Positions 38,974 to 46,814 of a stretch of DNA of 64,000 nucleotides are shown here, piece after piece. A model generated the notes under the pieces. The model was not told the DNA's origin. It made no database searches and saw only the letters and a list, made by a program, of their open reading frames with translations. Both the position numbers and the translations under genes were made by a program. The stretch spans positions 67,404 to 131,403 of the forward strand of contig NZ_JBHUHX010000010.1 of assembly GCF_042682685.1 (NCBI RefSeq), read 5' to 3'. Numbering within the stretch: the stretch's first letter is position 1; each line of letters begins with the position of its first letter. The DNA is from Imhoffiella fuscus (GTDB lineage: Bacteria; Pseudomonadota; Gammaproteobacteria; Chromatiales; Chromatiaceae).

Positions 38974-39177
38974 AACTACGAAACCCCTCTCGCTCAAGCC
39001 ATCGACCTCTGGAGCCATGGCCAGCACATCAATCGTGACCACGTCCGAGCGTTGCTCGACGATGGCTGGACTGGCGAGGAGATCTCTCGCATGGAGCGGG
39101 CTTACTTCTCTGCGCCCGAAGAGTTCCTCGAACGGGACAGTTCCTTGGATGGCGTCGCTGTTCTGGGTGAGGAGTAA
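38968..39177 (+). CDS. Small protein of unknown function, upstream of KilA-N gene
   Basis: 69 residues (MTNYETPLAQAIDLWSHG ... SLDGVAVLGEE), acidic, mostly helical. The segment INRDHVRALLDDGWTGEEISRMERAYFS could be a small helix-turn-helix. AAGGGG precedes the ATG. It ends 3 bp before the KilA-N gene, so both are probably one transcript. No family recognised. Confidence 0.6.
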   Translation: MTNYETPLAQAIDLWSHGQHINRDHVRALLDDGWTGEEISRMERAYFSAPEEFLERDSSLDGVAVLGEE

Positions 39178-39180
39178 GAC

Positions 39181-39612
39181 ATGAGCAACCTGACTTCCTC
39201 TTCTCTCGTCGTCGCCGATGTCACCGTCCGCCAGGATTCCGATGGTCGCTTCAACCTGAACGATCTGCACACGGCTGCTGGTGGACTGAAGAAGCATCAG
39301 CCGTCCAACTGGCTACGGTCCGAGCAGGCTGTCGATCTGATTGCCGAGTTGGATACTCCTCAGATTCGAGGAGTTTCCCGCATCCGGGGTCGCAGCGGTG
39401 GCACCTTCGTCGTGAAGGAGTTGGTCTACGCCTATGCGATGTGGATCTCCCCGAAGTTCCACCTCGAAGTCATTCGCTCCTACGACCGGCTGGCTACCCG
39501 AGGCGTGGCTGTCCACCACACGGCAGCCGAAAACGTGCTCAACGATCCGCTCAAGTACATGGGTGCGATCCTCGACCAGGCTCGTGAGGTACAAGCGATT
39601 TCACAGAAGTAG
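39181..39612 (+). CDS. KilA-N domain protein
   Basis: 143 residues with a KilA-N DNA-binding domain: VRQDSDGRFNLNDLHTAAGG, KHQPSNWLRSEQAVDLIAEL, then GGTFVVKELVYAYAMWISPKFHLEVIRSYDRLA. The C-terminal 35 residues are unmatched. KilA-N proteins are typical of phages and phage-like islands and are thought to bind DNA. Follows the 69-aa gene by 3 bp. Confidence 0.88.
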   Translation: MSNLTSSSLVVADVTVRQDSDGRFNLNDLHTAAGGLKKHQPSNWLRSEQAVDLIAELDTPQIRGVSRIRGRSGGTFVVKELVYAYAMWISPKFHLEVIRSYDRLATRGVAVHHTAAENVLNDPLKYMGAILDQAREVQAISQK

Positions 39613-40098
39613 GCATTGGCGCACACGGAGAGAATTATCGCTGAAGAATCAACAAAGCCTCAGTTATTTTTCCCGTAGCCTTAGCTGCGCCCTTTCGGCC
39701 CCACCGCAAGCAGTTGATTTGTGTCCGCCTGATTCTGCGCCAGGACAACAGACGCCGGCCCGTGTCACGATTTACCTAGGCCACCTCCGGAACTATCTAC
39801 CATGAGACTCTAATTGCATCCATTGAGGACGGAGGTTTAATATCTAACCGTGTGCGCGCCCCTTGTCGGCGCCACAACATCAAGGCACAAGTAGAGGGGC
39901 TTCACGTCTAGCAACGTGGACCAAACCGTGTTTGATGCCGCAAAAATAACATGACCCGCCAGCAGCGGTTTTGGCATGCAATTCGCTTAACTTCACCGCG
40001 AGGACAGAGAGGGCAATGTAATGAGATGGTTAGACGGAATCTGTCGATTTCATATCTTTACCCATAAGCCGGACTGACCTGCTCGCTCAAGCACTTAC

Positions 40099-40232
40099 GG
40101 GCCTTGATCATCGTTTCGCCCAAGACCCTGTTGCACGGTCAACTAACGCCATTTAAGTTCTTGATGATCAGAGCCTTGATTGCTCTTCCGAGGCTAAATC
40201 GCGACAGGTGGATCGAACAATGATCAAGGCCC
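40099..40232. mobile_element. MITE-like element A, 134 bp
   Basis: Ends GGGCCTTGATCAT...ATGATCAAGGCCC (perfect 13 bp, ~19 bp imperfect), directly flanked on both sides by ACTTAC (40093-40098 and 40233-40238), a possible 6-bp target duplication. Confidence 0.5.
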
Positions 40233-40265
40233 ACTTACGGCACCTGTCTTCGACCTTGCGAATTC

Positions 40266-40367
40266 GTAACCGTTCAGACCCCCTCCACAGAATCCACGTC
40301 GGAGAAAGCAGAATCAGAGACTGATGACCCGAGAAGCAGGAAATCAACAGGGGGTCTGAACAGTTAC
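40266..40367. mobile_element. MITE-like element B, 102 bp
   Basis: Terminal repeats GTAACCGTTCAGACCCCCT and AGGGGGTCTGAACAGTTAC (18 of 19 match), flanked by 8-bp near-identical direct repeats GCGAATTC (40258-40265) and GCGAATTT (40368-40375). The GTAA start and 8-bp duplication fit IS66-type transposition; that assignment is inference. Confidence 0.55.
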
Positions 40368-40568
40368 GCGAATTTAGTTGCTGCCGGCGTCAAGGCGTCG
40401 AATCGACGCCTTATAGCGGCGCACACAAATCGCTCTATAGAGATTATGGGTAAAGCTATGCCTGTCGAGCACAATATTACAAGGATGGCATAGAGCATGC
40501 TTCAATTAACCCTACAGAAATAGTTTAAGCTTTGATTTGCCTCCCAATTCATCATCATAAGAAGGCAT

Positions 40569-41537
40569 GTGCTGCTACCAATGCCGTACAGAATTCCGCG
40601 ATTAAGAATCGTTATCTACTTAAGATTTGCTCGGCTGCAGGTTAAGTCTGCGCTACGGATTGCACGAGAGGGAATGAGTCCGCCCTCAATATATGGATTT
40701 CTCGGTCAACTATTCGCAGCGCTTTCCATATTTGCCCTTCTACGTCACTCCCTAGAATTTGGACTCAGTGAAGCCTTTGCAATCATTATCAGCGTATATG
40801 TGCATGCCGTAGACCTTACTATCGGCCAGCTTGATCCAGCAATAAAGATTGCAATTGCATTCCTGAACAACCTGTTTTCGTGGAAGATGAGCTTCTCTGA
40901 AATCTGGAGGTATATTTTTATCGTTCTTCAAATGCTTTTCATCCGTGACGCGACAACCGCCTACTCGGATGGGCGCAAAGTCCTTTCCTTTGTTCGATTA
41001 ACTGTTGGAGCAATTATTTCTTTCATTTCTGCGCTAGCTATTGCAGCAATATCAACAAATGACCCACTGGTTACAAATATTCTCATTTCCATTTCTGTGC
41101 CCATAGCTTTGCTTTTCTATGACGCCACAATGTATGTACTTATGACTACGGCTTTTTATACGAGTATAGGCTTAGGAGAACTCCAAGAACCTCTACCTAG
41201 AAAGAAATTTTTGCAAGTTGGTTTACAACGGTCCGCATTTCGTTTTGCAATCGTATCTTTGCCGTCATTGAGTCTATTCTTTATCCCGCAATTCCGCAGC
41301 GCAACGGCTCCTGGCGGAGGGGTAGTCGTTGTTATCTTTGGAACCTTGGTAAATGTTGCATATTGGCTCAAACAAGCAGCTGATTTTGCCAAGAGAGAGT
41401 CTAACGATAACATAAAGTATCGAAAAGCGTTTCTCGCTTCGGAATACGGTAGATTTGCTTTGGCAGTATTGAGCGTTTTATTTTGGTGCTTTGTTTTTTT
41501 AACGGTTAATGCAGGCGCTCGAATTTTGTCTCTGTAA
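40569..41537 (+). CDS. Multi-pass membrane protein, unknown family
   Basis: 322 residues. A basic amphipathic N-terminus (RIPRLRIVIYLRFARLQVKSALRIAR) is followed by about seven hydrophobic segments, among them FLGQLFAALSIFALL, FVRLTVGAIISFISALAIAAI, NILISISVPIALLFYDATMYVLM, GGVVVVIFGTLVNVAYWL and FALAVLSVLFWCFVFLTV. No transporter signature recognised. GTG 40569 with AAGG upstream, or ATG 40581. Much lower GC than the surrounding island genes. First gene of a tight three-gene cassette with the methyltransferase and the M24-like gene. Confidence 0.65.
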   Translation: MLLPMPYRIPRLRIVIYLRFARLQVKSALRIAREGMSPPSIYGFLGQLFAALSIFALLRHSLEFGLSEAFAIIISVYVHAVDLTIGQLDPAIKIAIAFLNNLFSWKMSFSEIWRYIFIVLQMLFIRDATTAYSDGRKVLSFVRLTVGAIISFISALAIAAISTNDPLVTNILISISVPIALLFYDATMYVLMTTAFYTSIGLGELQEPLPRKKFLQVGLQRSAFRFAIVSLPSLSLFFIPQFRSATAPGGGVVVVIFGTLVNVAYWLKQAADFAKRESNDNIKYRKAFLASEYGRFALAVLSVLFWCFVFLTVNAGARILSL

Positions 41538-41553
41538 TACCTTGAGGTGCTCC

Positions 41554-42201
41554 ATGGGACGTAAAGCAACAATCGATAATTTTCACAACGCGCTAATTTC
41601 TTGCAGTGAAACTAACAGCGCTGGATATCATTTAGCCGGCTGGAGCAGTTCGGAAAGCCAGGTAGCGCGATTCAATTCACTCGTTCGTGCGTCTCAATTC
41701 AAGGGAGGTTCAGTTATTGACTATGGCTGCGGGCCAGGCGACCTTTATGCATACTTATCAAGCTTAGGGCTTCCTCTAGAGTATCGCGGCCTAGACCACA
41801 GCGAGCATATGCTCACAGTGGCTCGATCTCGTTACGGAGGCCAATTTGAAAAGATTGCTTTTGACGCGGTTTGCTTTGGTGCCGCAGACTATGTATTTGC
41901 CAGTGGTGTTTTTCAATTTGTCGATCTGGATAAGCCTCAATATCATTTCGAACTTATCGCTCAGCTTTTCGCTTCATGCAAGAAAGCTTTAGCTGTTAAC
42001 CTGCTAAGCGCATCACGAGACGATTCGAATAAGGTTATTAACGAACTATATTTGAATCCAGAAGCCGTAGTGGCATTTGCTAAATCTAAAACCAAATTTT
42101 GGTGTATCGACCATAGCTATCATCAAGGAGGGGGCGATATGACATTAGCCCTATTCAATCGCGATTCAGATCTTACTTGGAGACGCCCCAATCTTGCATA
42201 G
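41554..42201 (+). CDS. Class I SAM-dependent methyltransferase
   Basis: 215 residues with a Rossmann-type methyltransferase fold: motif I GSVIDYGCGPGDLYAYL (about 53-69), acidic residue of motif II in YRGLDHSEHMLTVARSRYGG, and a later ADYVFASGVFQFVD. Substrate unknown; no DNA-methylase (NPPY/DPPY) motif was seen, so a small-molecule or protein substrate is more likely than DNA. GAGGTG precedes the ATG. It lies 16 bp after the membrane protein gene and 27 bp before the M24-like gene. Confidence 0.82.
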   Translation: MGRKATIDNFHNALISCSETNSAGYHLAGWSSSESQVARFNSLVRASQFKGGSVIDYGCGPGDLYAYLSSLGLPLEYRGLDHSEHMLTVARSRYGGQFEKIAFDAVCFGAADYVFASGVFQFVDLDKPQYHFELIAQLFASCKKALAVNLLSASRDDSNKVINELYLNPEAVVAFAKSKTKFWCIDHSYHQGGGDMTLALFNRDSDLTWRRPNLA

Positions 42202-42228
42202 TTTGCTTTCCTTGAACCAGAGGTTTTC

Positions 42229-43101
42229 ATGAATGCCACAACCCGATTAGAAGCAATTATTCATGCCCGCGACGCCTCGGCAACCACATTGCTAGAGGCG
42301 CTTCAAGAACTTGGAATGCACTTTACAGAGCAGCACCTGGCAGACAAGTGGCTGCAATACATCAAAACAAAAACGAGCATTCATCCCTTTGGCTGGTACT
42401 CGCCTCCACCAAATGGCGTTTCCGTATTAATTGGCGAACCCGACGACTTCAATCGTCTTGAATACCAATCTCTCCGAGATCAGTGCAATTGGCCTAGTCC
42501 GGATGTTTACTTTAACCAAAATACAGTTTTATATCCTTATTTTTCAGCCGTTGATAGAGCAACGAAGATGATTGGCGATCACGTTGCAACGTACTATAGC
42601 GGACGAGACCCAAACATCAGACAGTGGTACCGTGCTGTTTATGAGGCAACAAGACAAATAGCGTTGTCCGTAAATATTGGCATGACTTTTTCGGAACTGC
42701 ATTCATTGGCAGAGGAGAAGTTGCTCACGCTTGGCGCAAAAAATAATACATATAGCTTAACCGGGGGTTTGGCTGCAGACATCGGCCATACTATCCCTTA
42801 TTTTTCGACGGGAGCACCGCCGGACGGGCAAACGATGGAGGATGCTCGGAGTATCGCCAGCTTAATTGGCGGCGGACGCGAGTTCATAAGCAAGTCCAGC
42901 GAATACATTATCTCTGACTCTTGTGCTTTCACCATCGAACCACAGGCTGTGACAGCGGGCCTCCCTATGTGTAGCTTCCATATGATTGTTGCTTACGTAA
43001 ACGGGGAGTTTTTTTTGATAGAGAAATTTAAAAGGTTATTTGAATTTTTCGGGATGGCAGACTGGATTTATGACACCGCATCGCCAGATGCTCTAGGGTA
43101 G
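42229..43101 (+). CDS. M24 (pita-bread) metallopeptidase-like protein
   Basis: 290 residues. The C-terminal ~170 resemble the creatinase/aminopeptidase P fold: helix TRQIALSVNIGMTFSELHSLAEEKLLTLGA, GLAADIGHTIPYF (His187), FTIEPQ (Glu237) and a later FLIEKF (Glu265). The two Asp metal ligands normally between the first helix and the GH motif are not apparent, so metal binding may be altered. The N-terminal ~110 residues are unmatched. AGAGG precedes the ATG. Co-oriented with the methyltransferase and membrane protein; substrate unknown. Confidence 0.6.
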   Translation: MNATTRLEAIIHARDASATTLLEALQELGMHFTEQHLADKWLQYIKTKTSIHPFGWYSPPPNGVSVLIGEPDDFNRLEYQSLRDQCNWPSPDVYFNQNTVLYPYFSAVDRATKMIGDHVATYYSGRDPNIRQWYRAVYEATRQIALSVNIGMTFSELHSLAEEKLLTLGAKNNTYSLTGGLAADIGHTIPYFSTGAPPDGQTMEDARSIASLIGGGREFISKSSEYIISDSCAFTIEPQAVTAGLPMCSFHMIVAYVNGEFFLIEKFKRLFEFFGMADWIYDTASPDALG

Positions 43102-43433
43102 GCTGCGCAACACATTTGTCAGATCTTTTTGAAATATCAATAAGCTGCCAATTTCCGAAATTACATAGAGCGATATCACAGCACAATGTGGTGCAGGTTA
43201 GTCTTATCGCTGTACCACACTAAATAAAATCAGAGATCGTCCGCTAAAAAATTGTGTGGACTTGATACTTCACGTCTGATCTGAATTTGATTGCTGAATG
43301 CCAACCGTTCAAGCTATTTACGGGCGGCTTCTGAACGCATAGAAAGAGTGTCAACTAGGCGTCTTCGAAAAGGGACGCCTCAATTCAGGAAAGCCCCAGC
43401 GCTTTGATCTACTTTAACTTAGAGGAGCAAATT
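43102..43433. other. 332-bp gap with a hairpin
   Basis: No gene seen. AGGCGTC (43357-43363) pairs with GACGCCT (43374-43380), 54 bp before the next start codon. AT-rich like the cassette on its left. Confidence 0.45.
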
Positions 43434-43667
43434 ATGGGCTGGCAACACAAAAGTGGTCACGTTTCAGATACGGTTCACAACCCATTTTTATCGGGTCTGC
43501 AGAAATTGTTGTTTATCGTCGCGGTAATTGCTGGTCTATTTGCATATGGCAGCTACCAAAAAGGGGATGGTGGAAGCACATTAGTCTCTGGTGCTATCGC
43601 TTTCTTTGCTTTTGTATTGGCTGCCAATATCAAGCATACGAGGAAAAACACCAGAGAGTATCGTTAG
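43434..43667 (+). CDS. Small membrane protein, unknown function
   Basis: 77 residues with two hydrophobic segments (QKLLFIVAVIAGLFAYGSY and TLVSGAIAFFAFVLAANI), a short polar N-terminus and a basic C-terminus (KHTRKNTREYR). A strong GAGGAG precedes ATG 43434. Standalone downstream of the three-gene cassette, with similar AT-rich codon use. Confidence 0.65.
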   Translation: MGWQHKSGHVSDTVHNPFLSGLQKLLFIVAVIAGLFAYGSYQKGDGGSTLVSGAIAFFAFVLAANIKHTRKNTREYR

Positions 43668-44415
43668 CTTAGTGCATCCGCGATAAACCTGAGAGCCAGA
43701 TAATTATTCTACTGGCCTGCTCATACTGCAAATCGGCGCAAACAAGGCACCCAGCCGACACCAAGAACTCGCGGCGGTTTTGGTGTCGGCTGGATTAGAG
43801 CCCTACTTAGAATTCTAAGTGGCCACTACCAGTACCTCCTCGATTAAGGAGGCGCCTACCGATAATGTATTAATCTACTACTATAGGTTACGCGAAGCCA
43901 TTTGAGCATCAGATGATTGAAACGCCCTCAGGATCTTGAGCGACACATCATTTCGAGGCCGCGCCCTGATAAAGATCTCAGGGAAATCTAGCCACTTCCC
44001 GCGTAACACGGGCTGACATTGCCATAGTCAAGCAATGCCGTTGAGCGAGAAAGGTGAGTCGAACCCTTGCGAGCCCCAGTGCGAACGATACGCCTGACAG
44101 GTGAGGAACGAGAGAGCTGGCAGGAAGGGAAAACTTGACGTAGAGTAAAAACCGTCCGCCGAGGTGTTACCAGCACCCCGACGGCAAAGCAAGACCGCTC
44201 TGAACGGCTTGCACCGGCTCGGACATGATACCGCCCTAGGGGTTGGTCTGTCCGCTCAAGGCCCAACTGTGCCGATCCATGGCCAAGTTGTGCCTGGAGT
44301 TCCCATTCCTCCCTCCTGGGAGAGCCTCTGCTTCTGACGCTGCTCTTCAGTGACAGCATCGGATTGCCTGTGTGAGCGGTCGATTTCTCAAATCCAACTC
44401 TGGAGAGATCGACCC
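43668..44415. other. 748-bp intergenic region with strong hairpins
   Basis: No gene supported. Contains a perfect 14-bp stem (43751-43764 with 43780-43793), a second hairpin CCTCC-TCGATTAA-GGAGG near 43837 and CCCTGA-N8-TCAGGG (43964-43983). The part 44000-44340 is GC-richer and may encode a structured RNA, but I cannot name it. Confidence 0.45.
43751..43793. repeat. Perfect 14-bp inverted repeat
   Basis: CCAGCCGACACCAA, 15-nt loop, TTGGTGTCGGCTGG. Lies 84 bp after the small membrane protein. Without a following T-run it is not a standard terminator; it could still end that transcript or be a protein-binding dyad. Confidence 0.7.
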
Positions 44416-44709
44416 ATGAGAACCCACGACCAAATCCTCGCCCCTGGCTCCACCGACAAGACCATCGCGACGGCTGATCTGAAGATCCGCAGCACCATCA
44501 GTCTGGATGTCGATGTCGGCCAGAATTCCTGGATGTGGAAGGTCTACCTCAACAAGGCCGAGCTGACGAGTCGGAGTGGGTACGACACCCACGCCGAGGC
44601 CAGCCAAGCCGGACTGATGGAATGGGATCGGATCGTGTCGGCCGTCACCGGCTCGAACATCAACGCCATCCGAGCCAATGTCGCTGCCTCGGAGGTGCCG
44701 TCCGTATGA
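44416..44709 (+). CDS. Small protein coupled to the RepA-like gene
   Basis: 97 residues (MRTHDQILAPGSTDKTIATADLKIRSTISLDVDVG...), soluble, no recognised family; the aromatic and charged middle (WMWKVYLNKAELTSRSGYDTHAEASQAGLMEWDRIV) suggests a compact domain. GGAGAGATCGACCC precedes ATG 44416. Its stop overlaps the start of the AAA ATPase gene (ATGA), implying translational coupling and a shared role in island replication, which is inference. Confidence 0.65.
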   Translation: MRTHDQILAPGSTDKTIATADLKIRSTISLDVDVGQNSWMWKVYLNKAELTSRSGYDTHAEASQAGLMEWDRIVSAVTGSNINAIRANVAASEVPSV

Positions 44710-46331
44710 ACCCGAGCCCCCTCCTTGCAGTCGCAGCCGAGGGGGTGTCCAGCACCTCCAGGCACACCTCCCCATCCAGAGCCTCTGGAGCCTCAGCATC
44801 CAGATCCACTGGAGCTTCCACACCCAGCAAAGCCGAAGCCCCCGACACTCCGCTGCCGGACTTCACCCCAGTCGTCACCATCCGCCGACCCGATGGCCAA
44901 GAGACCCAGGTCGTTCGAGACCGCACAGGCAGCCACCTGCTGCACTCTCCCGACAACCCCGGATGGGTCCGGGTCCATCGAGACGGAGCGGGCAACTGGA
45001 TCGAGCGCGAGACCGGGATCGTCCATGCCACCGATGGCAGCGTGATCCATCCCAGAGACATCTTCGGCGCATCATCCGAGGGATTCATCGACGTGAACAC
45101 CAAGGCTGCCTCGACCATCAAGCCCGATCCCGTGCGTTGGCTCTGGCCCGGATGGCTCGCGGCCGGGAAGGTCCACCTCCTGGCTGGAGCCCCAGGCACC
45201 GGGAAGACCACCGTCAGCATGGCTCTGGCGGCGACGGTCTCGCTCGGGAGCCGCTGGCCCGATGGAACCGAAGCCCTCCAAGGCGATGTCCTGATCTGGT
45301 CCGGGGAGGACGACATCAAGGACACCCTGGTTCCGAGGCTCATGGCTGTGGGCGCTGATCTCAATCGGGTCCACTTCATCACGACCACCAACACCGAGGA
45401 TGGCCTGAGAGCCTTCGATCCAGCCGTCGACATCGACCTCCTGGCCGACAAGATGGCCTGGATGGATCCTTGCCCTTCCTTGCTGATCGTCGATCCCATC
45501 GTGGCGGCGGTCTCAGGAGACAGTCACAGGAACGCCGAGGTCCGGCGAGCCCTGCAGCCCTTGGTCGATCTCGCCGCTTCCCGTCACTGCGCTGTTCTGG
45601 GGATCTCTCACTTCAGCAAGGGCAGCTCGGGACGAGATCCGATTGATCGGGTGACCGGCTCGCTCGCCTTCGGTGCCCTGGCGCGGGTGGTTATGGCGAC
45701 CGCTCGGCTGCCGGACGACCATCCGAGTGGAGTGAGGCGGATCCTAGCCCGAGCCAAGAGCAACATCGGCGAGGATGGCCAGGGGTTCGGGTACGACCTG
45801 GAACTGGAGGAACCGGTCGAGGGGATCGAGGCAACCCGAGTCCTCTGGGGCGAGATGCTTGAAGGCAGCGCCAGGGAACTCCTGGGCATGGCAGAGCCGG
45901 TCCCTGATGGTGAAGGAGAGAGCAACGCCGATGTCGAGTCCTTCGTTCGCGGGATCCTGGCCGACGGTCCAGTATCCGCCAAGCAGATGAAGGCCGATAC
46001 CGATGGAGCCGGCTACTCCTGGGATCGGGTGAAGCGAGCTGCCAGCCGGATCGGAGTGGAGCGGAGGAAGGAGGACTTCAGCAAGGGCTGGGTGTGGTCG
46101 CTCTCCACGGACCATGACGGTCGCTCAAGGGCGGTCGCTCTGGAGGAGCTGATCCGGGATGCCCTGGCTAAGGGAGAACGCACAGCCCAGGAGATGAAGG
46201 TCATGATCGAGGAAGCCGGCTATTCCTGGGATCAAGGCAAGCGAACCGCAGCCAAACTGGGCATCGAGCGCCAGAAGTCCGGTTACCAGGGACCGTGGAC
46301 CTGGACGCTGGGAGAGGCTGCCGCCGCCTAG
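44706..46331 (+). CDS. RepA-like AAA ATPase (replicative helicase type)
   Basis: 541 residues. A Ser/Pro-rich N-terminus (~1-50), then a RecA-fold ATPase of the RepA/AAA_25 type: Walker A LLAGAPGTGKTTVSMALA (~159-176), VLIWSGEDDIKDTLVPRL, Walker B SLLIVDPIVAAVSGD, sensor AVLGISHFSKGS, and a VTGSLAFGALARVVM segment. The C-terminus has two copies of a ~45-residue winged-helix-like unit (VSAKQMKADTDGAGYSWDRVKRAASRIGVERRK and TAQEMKVMIEEAGYSWDQGKRTAAKLGIERQK). Likely the island's replication helicase; iteron-like repeats follow directly. Longer starts at 44535 overlap the upstream gene. Confidence 0.82.
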   Translation: MNPSPLLAVAAEGVSSTSRHTSPSRASGASASRSTGASTPSKAEAPDTPLPDFTPVVTIRRPDGQETQVVRDRTGSHLLHSPDNPGWVRVHRDGAGNWIERETGIVHATDGSVIHPRDIFGASSEGFIDVNTKAASTIKPDPVRWLWPGWLAAGKVHLLAGAPGTGKTTVSMALAATVSLGSRWPDGTEALQGDVLIWSGEDDIKDTLVPRLMAVGADLNRVHFITTTNTEDGLRAFDPAVDIDLLADKMAWMDPCPSLLIVDPIVAAVSGDSHRNAEVRRALQPLVDLAASRHCAVLGISHFSKGSSGRDPIDRVTGSLAFGALARVVMATARLPDDHPSGVRRILARAKSNIGEDGQGFGYDLELEEPVEGIEATRVLWGEMLEGSARELLGMAEPVPDGEGESNADVESFVRGILADGPVSAKQMKADTDGAGYSWDRVKRAASRIGVERRKEDFSKGWVWSLSTDHDGRSRAVALEELIRDALAKGERTAQEMKVMIEEAGYSWDQGKRTAAKLGIERQKSGYQGPWTWTLGEAAAA

Positions 46332-46346
46332 CGGTTAGCCGCCAAA

Positions 46347-46542
46347 GGGAGCGGAAGGGGGCGAAGAAATGGACTCAAGTCTACGTGCTCCCTTCCGCGC
46401 TCTTTGCTCCCTTCCGCACTCTTTGAATGCATTCTTCAGCATTTTTTGGCGCGACCACGGCTCAAAGGGAGCAGAAGAGTGCAAGGGAGCAGAAGGGAGC
46501 ACTGGAATTTGAGCGCCCCCTTCGCCTTCTTCTGCTCCCTTG
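46347..46542. repeat. Iteron-like cluster, candidate replication origin
   Basis: Two tandem 19-bp direct repeats GCTCCCTTCCGCRCTCTTT (46387-46405, 46406-46424; one mismatch), with inverted relatives at 46347-46357 (GGGAGCGGAAG), 46464-46500 (GGGAGCAGAAG twice) and 46531-46541 (TCTGCTCCCTT). It starts 16 bp after the RepA-like gene. Confidence 0.6.
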
Positions 46543-46713
46543 GGGCAAGCGACCATCACGCGATACTCGGCCATCGACGACGACGAGAGCCGACTCGGAA
46601 GCAAATCCGTCAGTGACAGCACAAGCACCATGCACTCGCGGAAGCAGAATCCCACAACGACAAACAGCCCAGTCTAGCCCGGTCCTTCTCGGAACCTGCC
46701 AGCACTGAGCTGC

Positions 46714-46739
46714 GTGTGGGTGAACCGTGTGGGTCATCA
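46714..46739. promoter_or_regulatory. Arm-type integrase repeat, right copy
   Basis: GTGTGGGTGAACC followed by GTGTGGGTCATCA, matching 29532-29557 in the same orientation and lying 55 bp inside the right core repeat. Confidence 0.65.
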
Positions 46740-46794
46740 GCATTTGCTTATGCTTCAACCTGCTGATTTTAAACAAGATACACGGTTTTAGAAC

Positions 46795-46814
46795 AGATGG
46801 CGGAGAGGGAGGGA
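46795..46814. other. Right attachment site repeat (attR) in tRNA-Ser
   Basis: AGATGGCGGAGAGGGAGGGA, identical to 29451-29470. Bases 46798-46814 are the 3' end of the tRNA (acceptor strand and CCA). The intact tRNA lies outside the island on this side. Confidence 0.85.

Larger units (their letters stand above)
40051..40460. repeat. Nested inverted-repeat region (candidate stacked MITEs)
   Basis: Outer 17-bp inverted repeat CATATCTTTACCCATAA (40051-40067) and its partner at 40444-40460 (one mismatch). Inside are two separate small elements: 40099-40232 and 40266-40367, each with terminal inverted repeats and short flanking direct repeats. A perfect hairpin AAGGCGTCGA-A-TCGACGCCTT lies at 40392-40412. 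The whole 956-bp gap 39613-40568 has no supported gene. Confidence 0.65.
29451..46814. mobile_element. 17.3-kb integrated island in the tRNA-Ser(GGA) 3' end
   Basis: Bounded by a perfect 20-bp direct repeat (29451-29470 and 46795-46814) that overlaps the last 17 bases of the tRNA-Ser gene including CCA. It encodes a tyrosine integrase just inside the left end, a serine resolvase, AntA/AntB-, BRO-N- and KilA-N-like proteins, an SF2 helicase, a RepA-like AAA ATPase, and an AT-rich accessory cassette. No structural, terminase or lysis genes were seen, so it is best described as a satellite-like or plasmid-like integrative element. Gene density is low and the intergenic DNA is rich in small repeats. 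Confidence 0.88.

Noticed and set aside
40051..40460. Structured region considered as a retron ncRNA
   Set aside because: No reverse transcriptase gene is nearby; terminal repeats with flanking direct repeats fit miniature transposable elements better.
43988..44359. Region 44.0-44.35 kb resembling a group II intron or other structured RNA
   Set aside because: Some phrases look like intron domain I, but no reverse transcriptase, domain V or clear ends were found; an Infernal scan would be needed.
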